From positions 1,922,001-1,986,000 of the forward strand of contig NZ_CP079218.1 in assembly GCF_019317285.1 (NCBI RefSeq): a stretch of 64,000 nucleotides of DNA, given 5' to 3'. The notes under the pieces are model-generated. The model worked only from the letters and a program-made list of their open reading frames with translations, was not told the DNA's origin and did no database searches. The DNA is from Pedobacter sp. D749 (lineage in GTDB: Bacteria; Bacteroidota; Bacteroidia; Sphingobacteriales; Sphingobacteriaceae). A program made the translations under genes and the position numbers. The first letter of the stretch is position 1. The number at the start of each line of letters is the position of its first letter. Below are positions 47,118 through 54,441 of the stretch, one piece after another.

Positions 47118-47770
47118 ATGAGCACAATCTATTTTAAACTCCGTGACCGTTTTGATTTTAGTACTGACACCTTGGACATTGGAAACCCTATATCTTGGAG
47201 CCGTAAAAATTTTTTAAGGCATTTGTTTATAAGAATTTTTGCAATCAGAGAAGAGCGCATTGAAGAATTTTACCAACGGCATCTTAATTACTATTTGGAA
47301 CAACATCCAAACAGCAACGAAGAAACTTTTTTAGGCACTTATGGGATTTGATAGATCGTCAACTTAAAGTACTACTGCTCAAAGATATTTATGACAAAGA
47401 CCATATCCGAAATGAGCGTGAAATCCGACAGCTTAAAAAAATCACCGAAGTATTGATCTCACACGACCAGTGGAATTTACATAAATCTACAGATGCAGTT
47501 GTAGCAGCGCAGGAATTAGAAATCCATGCCTTAAATCAAAAGGTCATCCAGTTAACAGCAGACTTAGCAGAATACCGTCAATTTGATGGTTACATTTTAA
47601 TCAGAGACGGACAGGTATTGGCTTTACTAGATTTATGCATTAAATGCAAATGCTAGAAGCCACAGACGATGGAGCTTTCTTAATTACTCCCGCGCAAAAT
47701 ACTTGGGCAAAGATGATCAGTAAATACTTTAGGGAGGTTGATAATGAAAATACAGGTCAGACCAAAGAAA
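47118..47770 (+). pseudogene. Helical protein gene broken by two frameshifts and truncated
   Basis: Three frames give one continuous protein: 47118-47340 (MSTIYFKLRDRFDFSTDTLD; RHLNYYLEQHPNSNEETFL), then from about 47345 WDLIDRQLKVLLLKDIYDKD to about 47640, then from 47644 MLEATDDGAFLITPAQNTW. Frameshifts are at about 47340 and 47640. The 3' end runs into the remnant of another gene at about 47760. I do not recognise the family; similar helical proteins occur on mobile elements of Bacteroidota, but this is only an impression. Confidence 0.6.
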
Positions 47771-47891
47771 TTAAGATAGAAATGTCGATTGCATCTGCCA
47801 GAGTATTTCCTGTAATAAATGGATCCACAATAATATTTTTTCCGTCCACTTCAATTCCTAAAGAAGCATGTCCGTAAAATGTAATTTTCAT
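47757..47891 (-). pseudogene. N-terminal remnant of a UPF0173-type metallo-beta-lactamase-fold hydrolase
   Basis: From the ATG at 47891 it reads MKITFYGHASLGIEVDGK, then IIVDPFITGN, the usual start of UPF0173 MBL-fold proteins. The sequence breaks off after about 38 residues, before the HxHxDH zinc site, and meets the 3' end of the helical pseudogene. It starts 27 bp behind the NmrA-like gene, so both once formed an operon. Confidence 0.8.
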
Positions 47892-47917
47892 CTGTAAATT
47901 TAATGTTGAAATTATTT

Positions 47918-48856
47918 TTATATGTTTTTATTAAGACTCCAGTCTATATTCTTTTCCGCCCATTCTCTGGCAGAAGTAGTCTTAATTCCCCTCTGAGAAT
48001 TAAAGGTTGTATTAAAATCCCAAGATACACCTCGCCCGTCTCCAAAAATAGACCTGTACTTGTAGACAAAATTTGTTGGGTCATTTTTTAAATCATTTCC
48101 TAACTCTTCTAAATCGGAAACTGAACGTTCAAATTTTTGCCCTGACAACGACTCTACAACATCCCCCAATTGTTTATAAGTAATTGTATCGCCAGCGATG
48201 TAAACAATACTGTTCTCGATTGCTGGTTCTTCAAAAAAGATTTCAGCAGTTAACATCCCTATATCATCAGGAGTGGTAACGGTTACTGCAGTATTTAAAC
48301 TCCCTAGTGCATTTACAACTTTATTATCGAAATCTACAACACCAAAAAAGGGTTGAAACAAATAACTTGTAAACAATCCAGTTGAGATAATAACCCATTT
48401 TGTAGCATTTTGTGATCTAAGAAGTTCACGTACATCCAGCTGCTCATCGAAAAGATCTTGGGCACTACCACGACCAATTATTTCAAAATCAACCCCGAAT
48501 TGCCAGGGGAAATATCGTTTTACACCTGCGTCAAGTACGGCTCTTGCAAGTTTGAACTGAAAACCACCGGCACCACTTCCATAACCTGTGCAAGAGACAA
48601 TGGCATCGAATTCCTTAAAAATCTGAATAAGTTCGGAAGAAGCAGATGTCAGATCTCCTGCCAGCAATTCTACTCCCAGAACCTTAAGCTCGTCAATATT
48701 GCGTTTTTTTTCAATATCCGTTGAATTTATAGTAGACTGACGAAGTAGTACTGTGATTTTTGTATTGGTTGAGTGTTTTGACTTTTTTGCCAGATTGCGT
48801 ATAACAGGCATTCCTAGTTCGCCCGCGCCTAACACTAAAATTGATGTATTTTCCAT
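47918..48856 (-). CDS. NmrA-like NAD(P)-dependent reductase (aromatic alcohol reductase type)
   Basis: 312 aa. The N-terminus VLGAGELGMPVIRNL is the glycine-rich NAD(P)-binding loop of a Rossmann fold. VSCTGYGSGAGGFQFKLARA and VKRYFPWQFGVDFE fit NmrA/isoflavone-reductase-like atypical short-chain dehydrogenases, in which the usual YxxxK is replaced. Such proteins reduce aromatic alcohols or act as redox sensors. It is divergent from the HxlR gene, 268 bp apart, a common regulator-target layout in which HxlR responds to electrophiles or quinones. The MBL-fold remnant lies directly downstream. Confidence 0.88.
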   Translation of the reverse strand: MENTSILVLGAGELGMPVIRNLAKKSKHSTNTKITVLLRQSTINSTDIEKKRNIDELKVLGVELLAGDLTSASSELIQIFKEFDAIVSCTGYGSGAGGFQFKLARAVLDAGVKRYFPWQFGVDFEIIGRGSAQDLFDEQLDVRELLRSQNATKWVIISTGLFTSYLFQPFFGVVDFDNKVVNALGSLNTAVTVTTPDDIGMLTAEIFFEEPAIENSIVYIAGDTITYKQLGDVVESLSGQKFERSVSDLEELGNDLKNDPTNFVYKYRSIFGDGRGVSWDFNTTFNSQRGIKTTSAREWAEKNIDWSLNKNI

Positions 48857-49124
48857 TTCAAAATGTTATACTATCATTAAGATATATTCTAAATGACTTA
48901 TATGGGTAAAGGTAAAGCATTCGAAAGGTATTAACAATTAGGCACCTATATGTGGGTTAGTTACCTACATGTTAGTCTTCTGGAAATAAGTCGCTTAATT
49001 TTTATATAATCTAATATTGGTATATTAGGGTTTTCTAATATATTTCTTATGTAGCATAATTGTCTTGAATTTAAAGCTGCTATTCATGGAGAAATATGAT
49101 CACCTATAAAGATAAAATGCTGAA

Positions 49125-49541
49125 ATGTACGCAAAAATGAATAGTTATATGAACGATGATGAAATCAACAAGGCCTGGGATGACATTTGCAATGTGTTAA
49201 ATAAAGATCAAGATGATCTTAAAAAAGATATATTGAATCATGTTGGTAATAAATGGTCGTTATTTATCATTCATGGTTTAGGAGTGGATGGACGAATGCG
49301 TTTTTCAGCATTACAGCACCATATCAGTGGTATAAGTCAAAGGATGTTGACCAAATGTCTTCGCGAACTGGAACGGGACGGCTTGATAAGCCGAAGTATT
49401 TATCCTGAAGTACCTCCAAGAGTCGAATATGAATTGACAAAACTAGGTAAAGGATTGCTTATTCAGGTTACCCCGCTTTGGTTTTGGATTGCTAGTCACA
49501 TCGACGCTTTCCAAGATGCTCGCAGCAATTATACCAAATAG
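49125..49541 (+). CDS. HxlR-family transcriptional regulator, 138 aa
   Basis: Winged-helix protein with the HxlR signature GNKWSLFIIHGLGVDGRMRF, then SGISQRMLTKCLRELERDGL and YPEVPPRVEYELTKLG. An ATG at 49137 is an alternative start. HxlR proteins bind as dimers to DNA near their own gene and often sense quinones, aldehydes or disulfide stress. It probably controls the divergent NmrA-like gene through the spacer 48857-49124. In the 268-bp spacer, TAGGCACCTATATGTGGGTTAG and TACCTACATG show repeated half sites suggestive of an operator. Confidence 0.92.
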   Translation: MYAKMNSYMNDDEINKAWDDICNVLNKDQDDLKKDILNHVGNKWSLFIIHGLGVDGRMRFSALQHHISGISQRMLTKCLRELERDGLISRSIYPEVPPRVEYELTKLGKGLLIQVTPLWFWIASHIDAFQDARSNYTK

Positions 49542-49756
49542 AATTTTAGCTTATAATTAAGATGTTCATCTATTAAACTATTTGAATATCAATGAATTAA
49601 TACAAATTAGGGGAGTTTGATATTATAAAGAACGACGCTCCGAATGAAGCACATTTTATATGCGATTACATGCATATTTTGGCATAACCCTTAAAAGTAA
49701 AAAACCTGCAATCATTTGATTTTAAGGGTTTTATTTCTCTTTGATATTGTTTCTTG
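49542..49756. other. Right end of island C, non-coding
   Basis: Contains GACGCTCCGAATGAAGCAC near 49631, equivalent to the end motifs of the other islands, and AACCTGCAATC/GATTTTAAGGGTT near the att, similar to the right end of island A. No gene is seen. Confidence 0.5.
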
Positions 49757-49772
49757 TGATCCCGCTGGGATT
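49757..49772 (-). other. att copy 3a
   Basis: TGATCCCGCTGGGATT. Right boundary of island C. Confidence 0.85.
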
Positions 49773-49862
49773 GGCTTAGTCCCGCAAAACCGCGAACCTG
49801 GTCCTGAGCCTTTTACAAATCGAACCCATGCCGGCGCTTCTGTTCGAATCCCAGGGGGGATA

Positions 49863-49894
49863 AAACAAAAAAACCTCACATTTCTGTGAGGTTT
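49863..49894 (-). terminator. Terminator of tRNA-Lys
   Basis: Perfect 10-bp stem AAACCTCACA (49871-49880) with TGTGAGGTTT (49885-49894), loop 4 nt, followed on the minus strand by a run of T. It starts 4 nt behind the tRNA 3' end. The same hairpin is present in the other two boundary units. Confidence 0.85.
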
Positions 49895-49898
49895 CTTG

Positions 49899-49971
49899 TG
49901 ATCCCGCTGGGATTCGAACCCAGGACCACTACATTAAAAGTGTAATGCTCTACCAGCTGAGCTACGGAATC
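49899..49971 (-). tRNA. tRNA-Lys (anticodon TTT)
   Basis: 73 nt without an encoded CCA. The acceptor arm pairs GATTCCG with CGGGATC (one G-T pair), discriminator A. The D-loop has TAGCTCAGCTGGTAGAGC, the anticodon loop CTTTTAA with TTT at its centre, and the T-arm GGGTTCGAATCCC. Its last 16 nt serve as att core for the islands, and the present 3' end was provided by the last inserted element without loss of function. Confidence 0.97.
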
Positions 49972-50465
49972 TACTTTGTTTAAAAACGTTATCCGTTTCC
50001 TTTAAAGTGGTGCAAATATAGGGTTATACACTGTTTCATGCAAATAAAAAATCGAGAAAGGTGTTAGTGTATTGATTTATAGGCAAATTAATTATTTAGC
50101 GCTACTTTTTAAATAGATTTAACTGTTTTATTGCGTTGATTTAATGTTAATCCATGCCCGCATCTTTTATTGCGCTATTTTTTTGCTAACACGCTCCGTA
50201 TCATAATGCTAATCAAATAAAGGTAAAGACGAGGGAAAGGCAAAACAAGTTTAAGATTCTTTCCTTTTGAATATTGCAAGGTTACCGGGTGATTTTGGGA
50301 AAGAAAACGGCTATTAATGCCGGTCTGGAGCATACCTGTTTTAGGTGCTTGAGCACTAATACAAAGCCTTTTTTGTTAAAGTTGAAATTACGCAAACGTT
50401 TGATCGATTTTTATTAAATATTATTGTTTAGTTTGGTCCAATCAAATAAACCGAACCAAAACTTT
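49972..50465. other. Spacer with tRNA promoter and sugar-permease promoter
   Basis: 494 bp without a gene. It must hold the promoters of the tRNA (minus) and the MFS gene (plus). The only defined site is the LacI-type palindrome at 50393. Upstream of it the sequence is AT-rich. Confidence 0.5.
50393..50402. promoter_or_regulatory. LacI/CcpA-type operator candidate
   Basis: CAAACGTTTG, a perfect 10-bp palindrome with central CG, the hallmark of LacI-family operators. It lies 64 bp before the MFS permease ATG. No LacI gene is in the window. Confidence 0.5.
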
Positions 50466-51752
50466 ATGCAACAAACACCAAGGCCAGGTCAAACCCAAGG
50501 GCCGAAACCGCTTATTATTATTTGCGCCCTATTCTTTATTTTTGGTTTTGTAACCTGGGCAAACGGAACCTTAATTCCTTTCTTCAAATTATCTTTCGGA
50601 TTATCAAACTTACAGGCCTTCTTTGTAACCTTTGCATCATACATGGCTTACTTCTTTTTAGCGCTGCCATCATCGTGGATCCTGAAGAAAGTGGGTTTTA
50701 AAAATGGAATTATTTTAGGTTTGGTAATTTTAGGACTGGGCTCTTTAATATTCATCCCTGCAGCCCAAACCAGAACTTTTGGTTTGTTTTTAACCGGGAT
50801 TTTTGTTCAGGGAGCTGCATTGGCTTTGTTGCAAACAGCCTCAAATCCATACTTAACTATTATTGGCCCGATAGAAAGTGCTGCAAAACGGATTAGTATT
50901 GCAGGGATCTGTAATAAATTTGCCGGAATGATTGTGCCTTTGGTTATGGGCAGTTTGTTTTTAAAAAATGCCTCAGAAGTAGAAAAAAAGATCAAAGCGG
51001 CAACCGGAGCTGTTCACGAGCAGTTATTGAACGATGTTTTGGGTCGTGTAAATATGCCTTACATTGTTTTAGCCATCGTTTTTTGCCTTTTTGCCGTTTT
51101 TATTAAATTTACTGACTTACCTGAGGTGGAGGTTGAAGAAGATGTTATAGACGAAAGTAAAGGCGCTGTTGTAAAACATCAAAGCATATTCCAGTTTCCG
51201 CATTTATTCCTTGGTGCCCTTTGTATTTTTGTGTATGTAGGCGCCGAGGTAATGGCAGGTGATATTATTGGTATTTATGGACGTGAGTTAGGTATTACCG
51301 CCGAGATTAGTGGTAAGTTAACTTCCATTACACTGTTTAGTATGTTAATCGGCTACATTATCGGTATCGTTACCATTCCCAAATACATCTCCCAGCAAAA
51401 AGCCCTTAGAGTATGCGCTATTTTAGGCATTATCTTCACCATTTTATCTTTTGCCATTTCGAGTTGGTTTGCTGTAATTTTTGTAGCCTTATTGGGTTTA
51501 GCCAATTCACTTATGTGGCCTGCAATTTTCCCGCTGGGCATTAGCCACTTGGGTAAATTTACCAAAATTGGTTCGGCGATTATGGTAATGGGGATAGCAG
51601 GCGGAGCCATTATGCCGCTCCTTTATGCTTTTTTAAATGAAAAGTTACATGTTAACTTTCAACTGGCCTATCTTTTAACCGTATTGCCTTGTTACTTATA
51701 TATCCTGTTTTTTGCGATAAAAGGCCACAAGGCAGGATTGAATTTAAAATAA
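50466..51752 (+). CDS. FHS-type sugar MFS permease (FucP-like)
   Basis: 428 aa from the ATG at 50466; a TTG upstream at 50424 is less likely. Twelve membrane helices are visible, starting with IIICALFFIFGFVTWANGTL, the FucP signature region in which charged and aromatic residues line the sugar path. A long loop after helix 6 has DLPEVEVEEDVIDESKG. It is a proton-coupled inner membrane uptake system, probably for a hexose such as fucose, glucose or galactose. The LacI-type palindrome upstream suggests sugar-dependent control. It stands alone, with its own terminator at 51778. Confidence 0.92.
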   Translation: MQQTPRPGQTQGPKPLIIICALFFIFGFVTWANGTLIPFFKLSFGLSNLQAFFVTFASYMAYFFLALPSSWILKKVGFKNGIILGLVILGLGSLIFIPAAQTRTFGLFLTGIFVQGAALALLQTASNPYLTIIGPIESAAKRISIAGICNKFAGMIVPLVMGSLFLKNASEVEKKIKAATGAVHEQLLNDVLGRVNMPYIVLAIVFCLFAVFIKFTDLPEVEVEEDVIDESKGAVVKHQSIFQFPHLFLGALCIFVYVGAEVMAGDIIGIYGRELGITAEISGKLTSITLFSMLIGYIIGIVTIPKYISQQKALRVCAILGIIFTILSFAISSWFAVIFVALLGLANSLMWPAIFPLGISHLGKFTKIGSAIMVMGIAGGAIMPLLYAFLNEKLHVNFQLAYLLTVLPCYLYILFFAIKGHKAGLNLK

Positions 51753-51777
51753 CCAAAACCAAATAAATTTTATGATT

Positions 51778-51812
51778 AAGCCCGATCGCATTAAAGATTG
51801 GGCTTTCTTTTG
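51778..51812 (+). terminator. Rho-independent terminator behind the MFS gene
   Basis: Arms AAGCCCGATC (51778-51787) and GATTGGGCTT (51796-51805) with one mismatch pair, followed by TCTTTTGTCC. Located 26 bp behind the MFS stop. Confidence 0.75.
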
Positions 51813-51906
51813 TCCTTAATTTTCAGTTATTTTGGCGAATGATAAACGAGATCTAAATCATATATCTCACATCTTGATACTTGATACTCAATCCCCATAT
51901 TAAATA

Positions 51907-52413
51907 ATGAACAAAGCTATTTTTCTCGACCGTGACGGTGTACTTAACCACGAAATTTACGATTACATCTGCCGTGTTGAAGATTTTAAAATCTTAGATT
52001 ATCAAATTCCGGTATTAAAAAAGCTATTTGATGAAGGTTATCTCTTAATCGTAATCACAAATCAAGGTGGTATTGCCTTAAAGCGCTATACTGAACAAGA
52101 ACTGGCCATTATGCATCAAATGCTCCGCAACGCTTTTGTGGCTAAAGGAGCTGATATTGCTGGCTTTTATTATTGCCCGCATCACCCAACTGTTGGCGGC
52201 GAATGCAAATGCAGAAAACCAGCTTCCGGAATGATTTTAGATGCCATTGATATGTACGATATCGACCCGGCACAATCTATCATGATCGGCGATAAGCCAA
52301 GAGACGTTGAAGCCGCAAATGGGGCAGGAGTAAAGGGTATTCTGATTGAACCTGATGAGCAGATTAGTTATGAGAAGATTAAGGAAGTCCTTAGTCGTGA
52401 GTCTTTAGTCTAG
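51907..52413 (+). CDS. gmhB: D-glycero-D-manno-heptose-1,7-bisphosphate phosphatase-like HAD enzyme (GmhB family)
   Basis: 168 aa. The HAD motifs are all present: FLDRDGVLN (motif I, Asp nucleophile), ITNQGGIA (motif II), the Lys at CRKPASGM (motif III) and MIGDKPRDVEAANGAG (motif IV). Between them YYCPHHPTVGGECKCRKP is the zinc-binding loop characteristic of GmhB/HisB-N phosphatases (three Cys and a His). GmhB dephosphorylates the C7 phosphate in heptose synthesis for LPS. Related enzymes act on other sugar or histidinol phosphates, so the exact substrate is not certain. It stands between the MFS permease and the transaldolase gene. Confidence 0.88.
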   Translation: MNKAIFLDRDGVLNHEIYDYICRVEDFKILDYQIPVLKKLFDEGYLLIVITNQGGIALKRYTEQELAIMHQMLRNAFVAKGADIAGFYYCPHHPTVGGECKCRKPASGMILDAIDMYDIDPAQSIMIGDKPRDVEAANGAGVKGILIEPDEQISYEKIKEVLSRESLV

Positions 52414-53014
52414 AGTCTCCGTGGAGGGTGCATAAAAAGAACAAGTTAAAGTATAGTATTCATTTATGGCTTAAGGATATGATCATTTGGGCGTTTTAAC
52501 ACGCTGTACACTATATCTTTTTGGCTGTCCTTCGACTAAGCTCAAGATGACAGCCAAAAAGGATGCCGTTTCCATCGTTAACGCAGAAATGCAGCAATTA
52601 CTTACGAAGTTTAGAAAAGGGAAGGAGTGGTGGGTAACTTCGTCAGTCAGAAGCATGTGGATTTCGAATGCGCTTTTCCCACTTAATACTTACGAAATCC
52701 TTCCATGCGCTTGCCCTTTGAGATTTCGTAAGATGCCTTGGCCACCTAGCCCTGATTGAAATGGCATTCCGGTTTCCGATAAATTTGTTATTATTGAACA
52801 TTTACCGGAATATAATGAAAAGCAGGACTACAGAAACCTATAAGAACTGTTTCTGCGCTCCAAAAAATCATGTAAAATGGAAGAGGGGAAACGGATGATG
52901 GAACCTGCAATTTGCAATAGCAAGCGCCAATAAAGCCTTAATAGTCTTAACTTCTTAATGGTAGAGAAAATGGAAAATGGAAGAGGGAAGATGTAGCCTG
53001 CGCTTTTGCCCATC

Positions 53015-53084
53015 ATCCATTATACATCTTACATTATCCATCCTACCTTATCCATTATACATCTTACATTATCCATCCTACCTT
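53015..53084. repeat. 35-bp tandem duplication
   Basis: Two exact copies (53015-53049, 53050-53084) of a unit starting ATCCATTATACATCTTACAT, with partial copies at both edges. A small slippage-type repeat in non-coding DNA. Confidence 0.85.
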
Positions 53085-53100
53085 ACATTGTCCATAAAAC

Positions 53101-53146
53101 AAAAAATCCTAAGTCTTAAACCGGAAACCCGACTCAAAACTTAGGA
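53101..53146 (-). terminator. Terminator of the transaldolase gene
   Basis: On the minus strand arms TCCTAAGT (53139-53146) and ACTTAGGA (53107-53114) enclose a 24-nt loop, followed by TTTTTT. It lies 27 bp behind the stop of the transaldolase gene. Confidence 0.6.
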
Positions 53147-53172
53147 CCTAAAGACTTTCAACTTTATTATTC

Positions 53173-53832
53173 TTATTTGCCAGCAGCTTTAGCGTGGTCA
53201 GCTAAAAATGTAGCTAAACCGCTATCTGTTAGTGGGTGTTTTAATAAACCTACAATAGCAGCTAACGGTGCAGTAATTACATCAGCACCTAATTTAGCAC
53301 AGTTTACAATGTGTAATGGTCCGCGGATTGATGCCGCTAAAATCTGAGTTTCGTAACCGTAGTTATCAAAAATAGTTCTGATATCTTCAATTAAAACCAA
53401 ACCATCGCTAGAAATATCATCTAAACGGCCTAAAAACGGAGAAACATAAGTAGCTCCTGCTTTTGCAGCCAATAAAGCCTGTCCGGCAGAGAAAATTAAA
53501 GTACAATTGGTTTTAATTCCTTTTGAAGAGAAATATTTAATGGCTTTAACACCATCTTTAATCATTGGTACTTTTACCACGATTTTAGGGTTTAAAGCAG
53601 CTAAAGCTTCACCTTCTTTAACAATCTCATCGAAAGTAGTCGCAATAACTTCAGCACTTACATTATCATCAACGATATCGCAAATGGCTTTATAGTGGTT
53701 AATTACATTTTCTTCGCCGGTAATACCTTCTTTAGCCATTAAGCTAGGGTTGGTGGTTACGCCATCTAAAATGCCAAGATCTTGTGCTTCTTTGATTTGA
53801 TCAAGATTTGCTGTGTCAATAAAAAATTTCAT
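53173..53832 (-). CDS. fsa: Transaldolase / fructose-6-phosphate aldolase-type enzyme
   Basis: 219 aa, the size of the small TalC/FSA group. [19 protein letters not shown] and [14 protein letters not shown] mark the N-terminal strand and phosphate region; IVVKVPM carries the Schiff-base Lys; [19 protein letters not shown] and [10 protein letters not shown] complete the TIM barrel. The enzyme transfers or releases the dihydroxyacetone unit in the pentose phosphate pathway; in this group both transaldolase and FSA activity exist and sequence alone does not settle which. It is monocistronic with its own terminator. Confidence 0.93.
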   Translation of the reverse strand: MKFFIDTANLDQIKEAQDLGILDGVTTNPSLMAKEGITGEENVINHYKAICDIVDDNVSAEVIATTFDEIVKEGEALAALNPKIVVKVPMIKDGVKAIKYFSSKGIKTNCTLIFSAGQALLAAKAGATYVSPFLGRLDDISSDGLVLIEDIRTIFDNYGYETQILAASIRGPLHIVNCAKLGADVITAPLAAIVGLLKHPLTDSGLATFLADHAKAAGK

Positions 53833-53922
53833 GGTTTATAAATTCTTAAATATTTGAGTTTCTATGATTGAACCCTGAAGAATTTAATTCCCCCTTCAGG
53901 GGATTAAGGGAAAAGAAAAAAA

Positions 53923-54019
53923 GGGCAAGCACCTTCTATCGCACCGCTACAACCTTCTACCCTTGCTGTGTTCCCACCCTGGGGGAGTTCAAAGGGAGCT
54001 GGTCGTAAAAGACTTGCCC
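53923..54019 (-). ncRNA. ffs: Signal recognition particle RNA, small bacterial type (4.5S)
   Basis: On the minus strand the ends pair (GGGCAAG with CTTGCCC), and the apical hairpin shows GGTGGGAACACAGCAAGG, i.e. the GGAA tetraloop side and AGCA asymmetric loop that bind Ffh. Length about 97 nt. The 3' end runs into a long T-rich stretch (53912-53922 read on minus), a terminator-like end. It binds the Ffh protein to target membrane proteins. Confidence 0.9.
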
Positions 54020-54441
54020 GGCCACAAAGGTAGAAAAAGAAGTTGTTTCACGAAATGCATTTTTGCATTTTTTTTATCTTTTAGGCTATGTGGCTGATTA
54101 GTAAATTAATAAAATTGAAATGTGTATTTTTAAACAACAGGAGGAAATGCAAGTTAAATACCTTCATAATCGAGATATTTATATTTAAATTATATATTCA
54201 TAAATAAACCAATAATTAAAACGATTTATGTCTGATTTTGGTTGAAAAAATGAATTAATTGTATAATATTATCATTGTCAATATGATAATTTTTTAAATG
54301 AATAATTGTCATTTTTTTAATAGAAACACTTTAAATTGCCTAAGGACTAAAATTATTCTAAAAATCATGTCAACTCTGTAATTTAAGGTTTGTTTTTTAT
54401 ATCTTAGTGTTTCCTATACACTAACAACTAACGAGCAAAGA
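54020..54441. other. AT-rich upstream region of gltB
   Basis: 422 bp without a gene. It must contain the promoters of ffs (minus) and gltBD (plus). ATTATCATTGTCAATATGATAAT at 54264 region forms a weak palindrome followed by T6. No nitrogen-regulator site is clear to me. Confidence 0.45.

Larger units (their letters stand above)
45746..49772. mobile_element. Genomic island C (about 4.0 kb), detoxification-type cargo
   Basis: Bounded by att copies at 45746-45761 and 49757-49772. Cargo is an alpha/beta hydrolase, an NmrA-like reductase with a divergent HxlR regulator, and two broken genes. No integrase is left. An extra end-like sequence at about 46888-46950 suggests that two elements were fused by a deletion. 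Confidence 0.75.
49757..49898 (-). repeat. Composite att boundary repeat, copy 3
   Basis: 142 bp, a little more diverged than copies 1 and 2 (for example GGCTTAGTCCCGC for GGCTCAGCCCCGC). It ends at the intact tRNA-Lys gene and supplies its terminator. Confidence 0.85.
52414..53172. other. Repeat-rich spacer
   Basis: 759 bp without a convincing gene. It has a 13-bp hairpin at 52517-52561 (arms CTTTTTGGCTGTC and GACAGCCAAAAAG, containing CCTTCGACTAAGCTCAAG, a dispersed-repeat type), a tandem duplication at 53015-53084, and a terminator at 53101-53146. A plus-strand frame at 52487-52759 is not protein-like. Confidence 0.6.

Noticed and set aside
52487..52759. Gene in the spacer behind gmhB
   Set aside because: The frame runs through an interspersed hairpin repeat and has no protein-like features.
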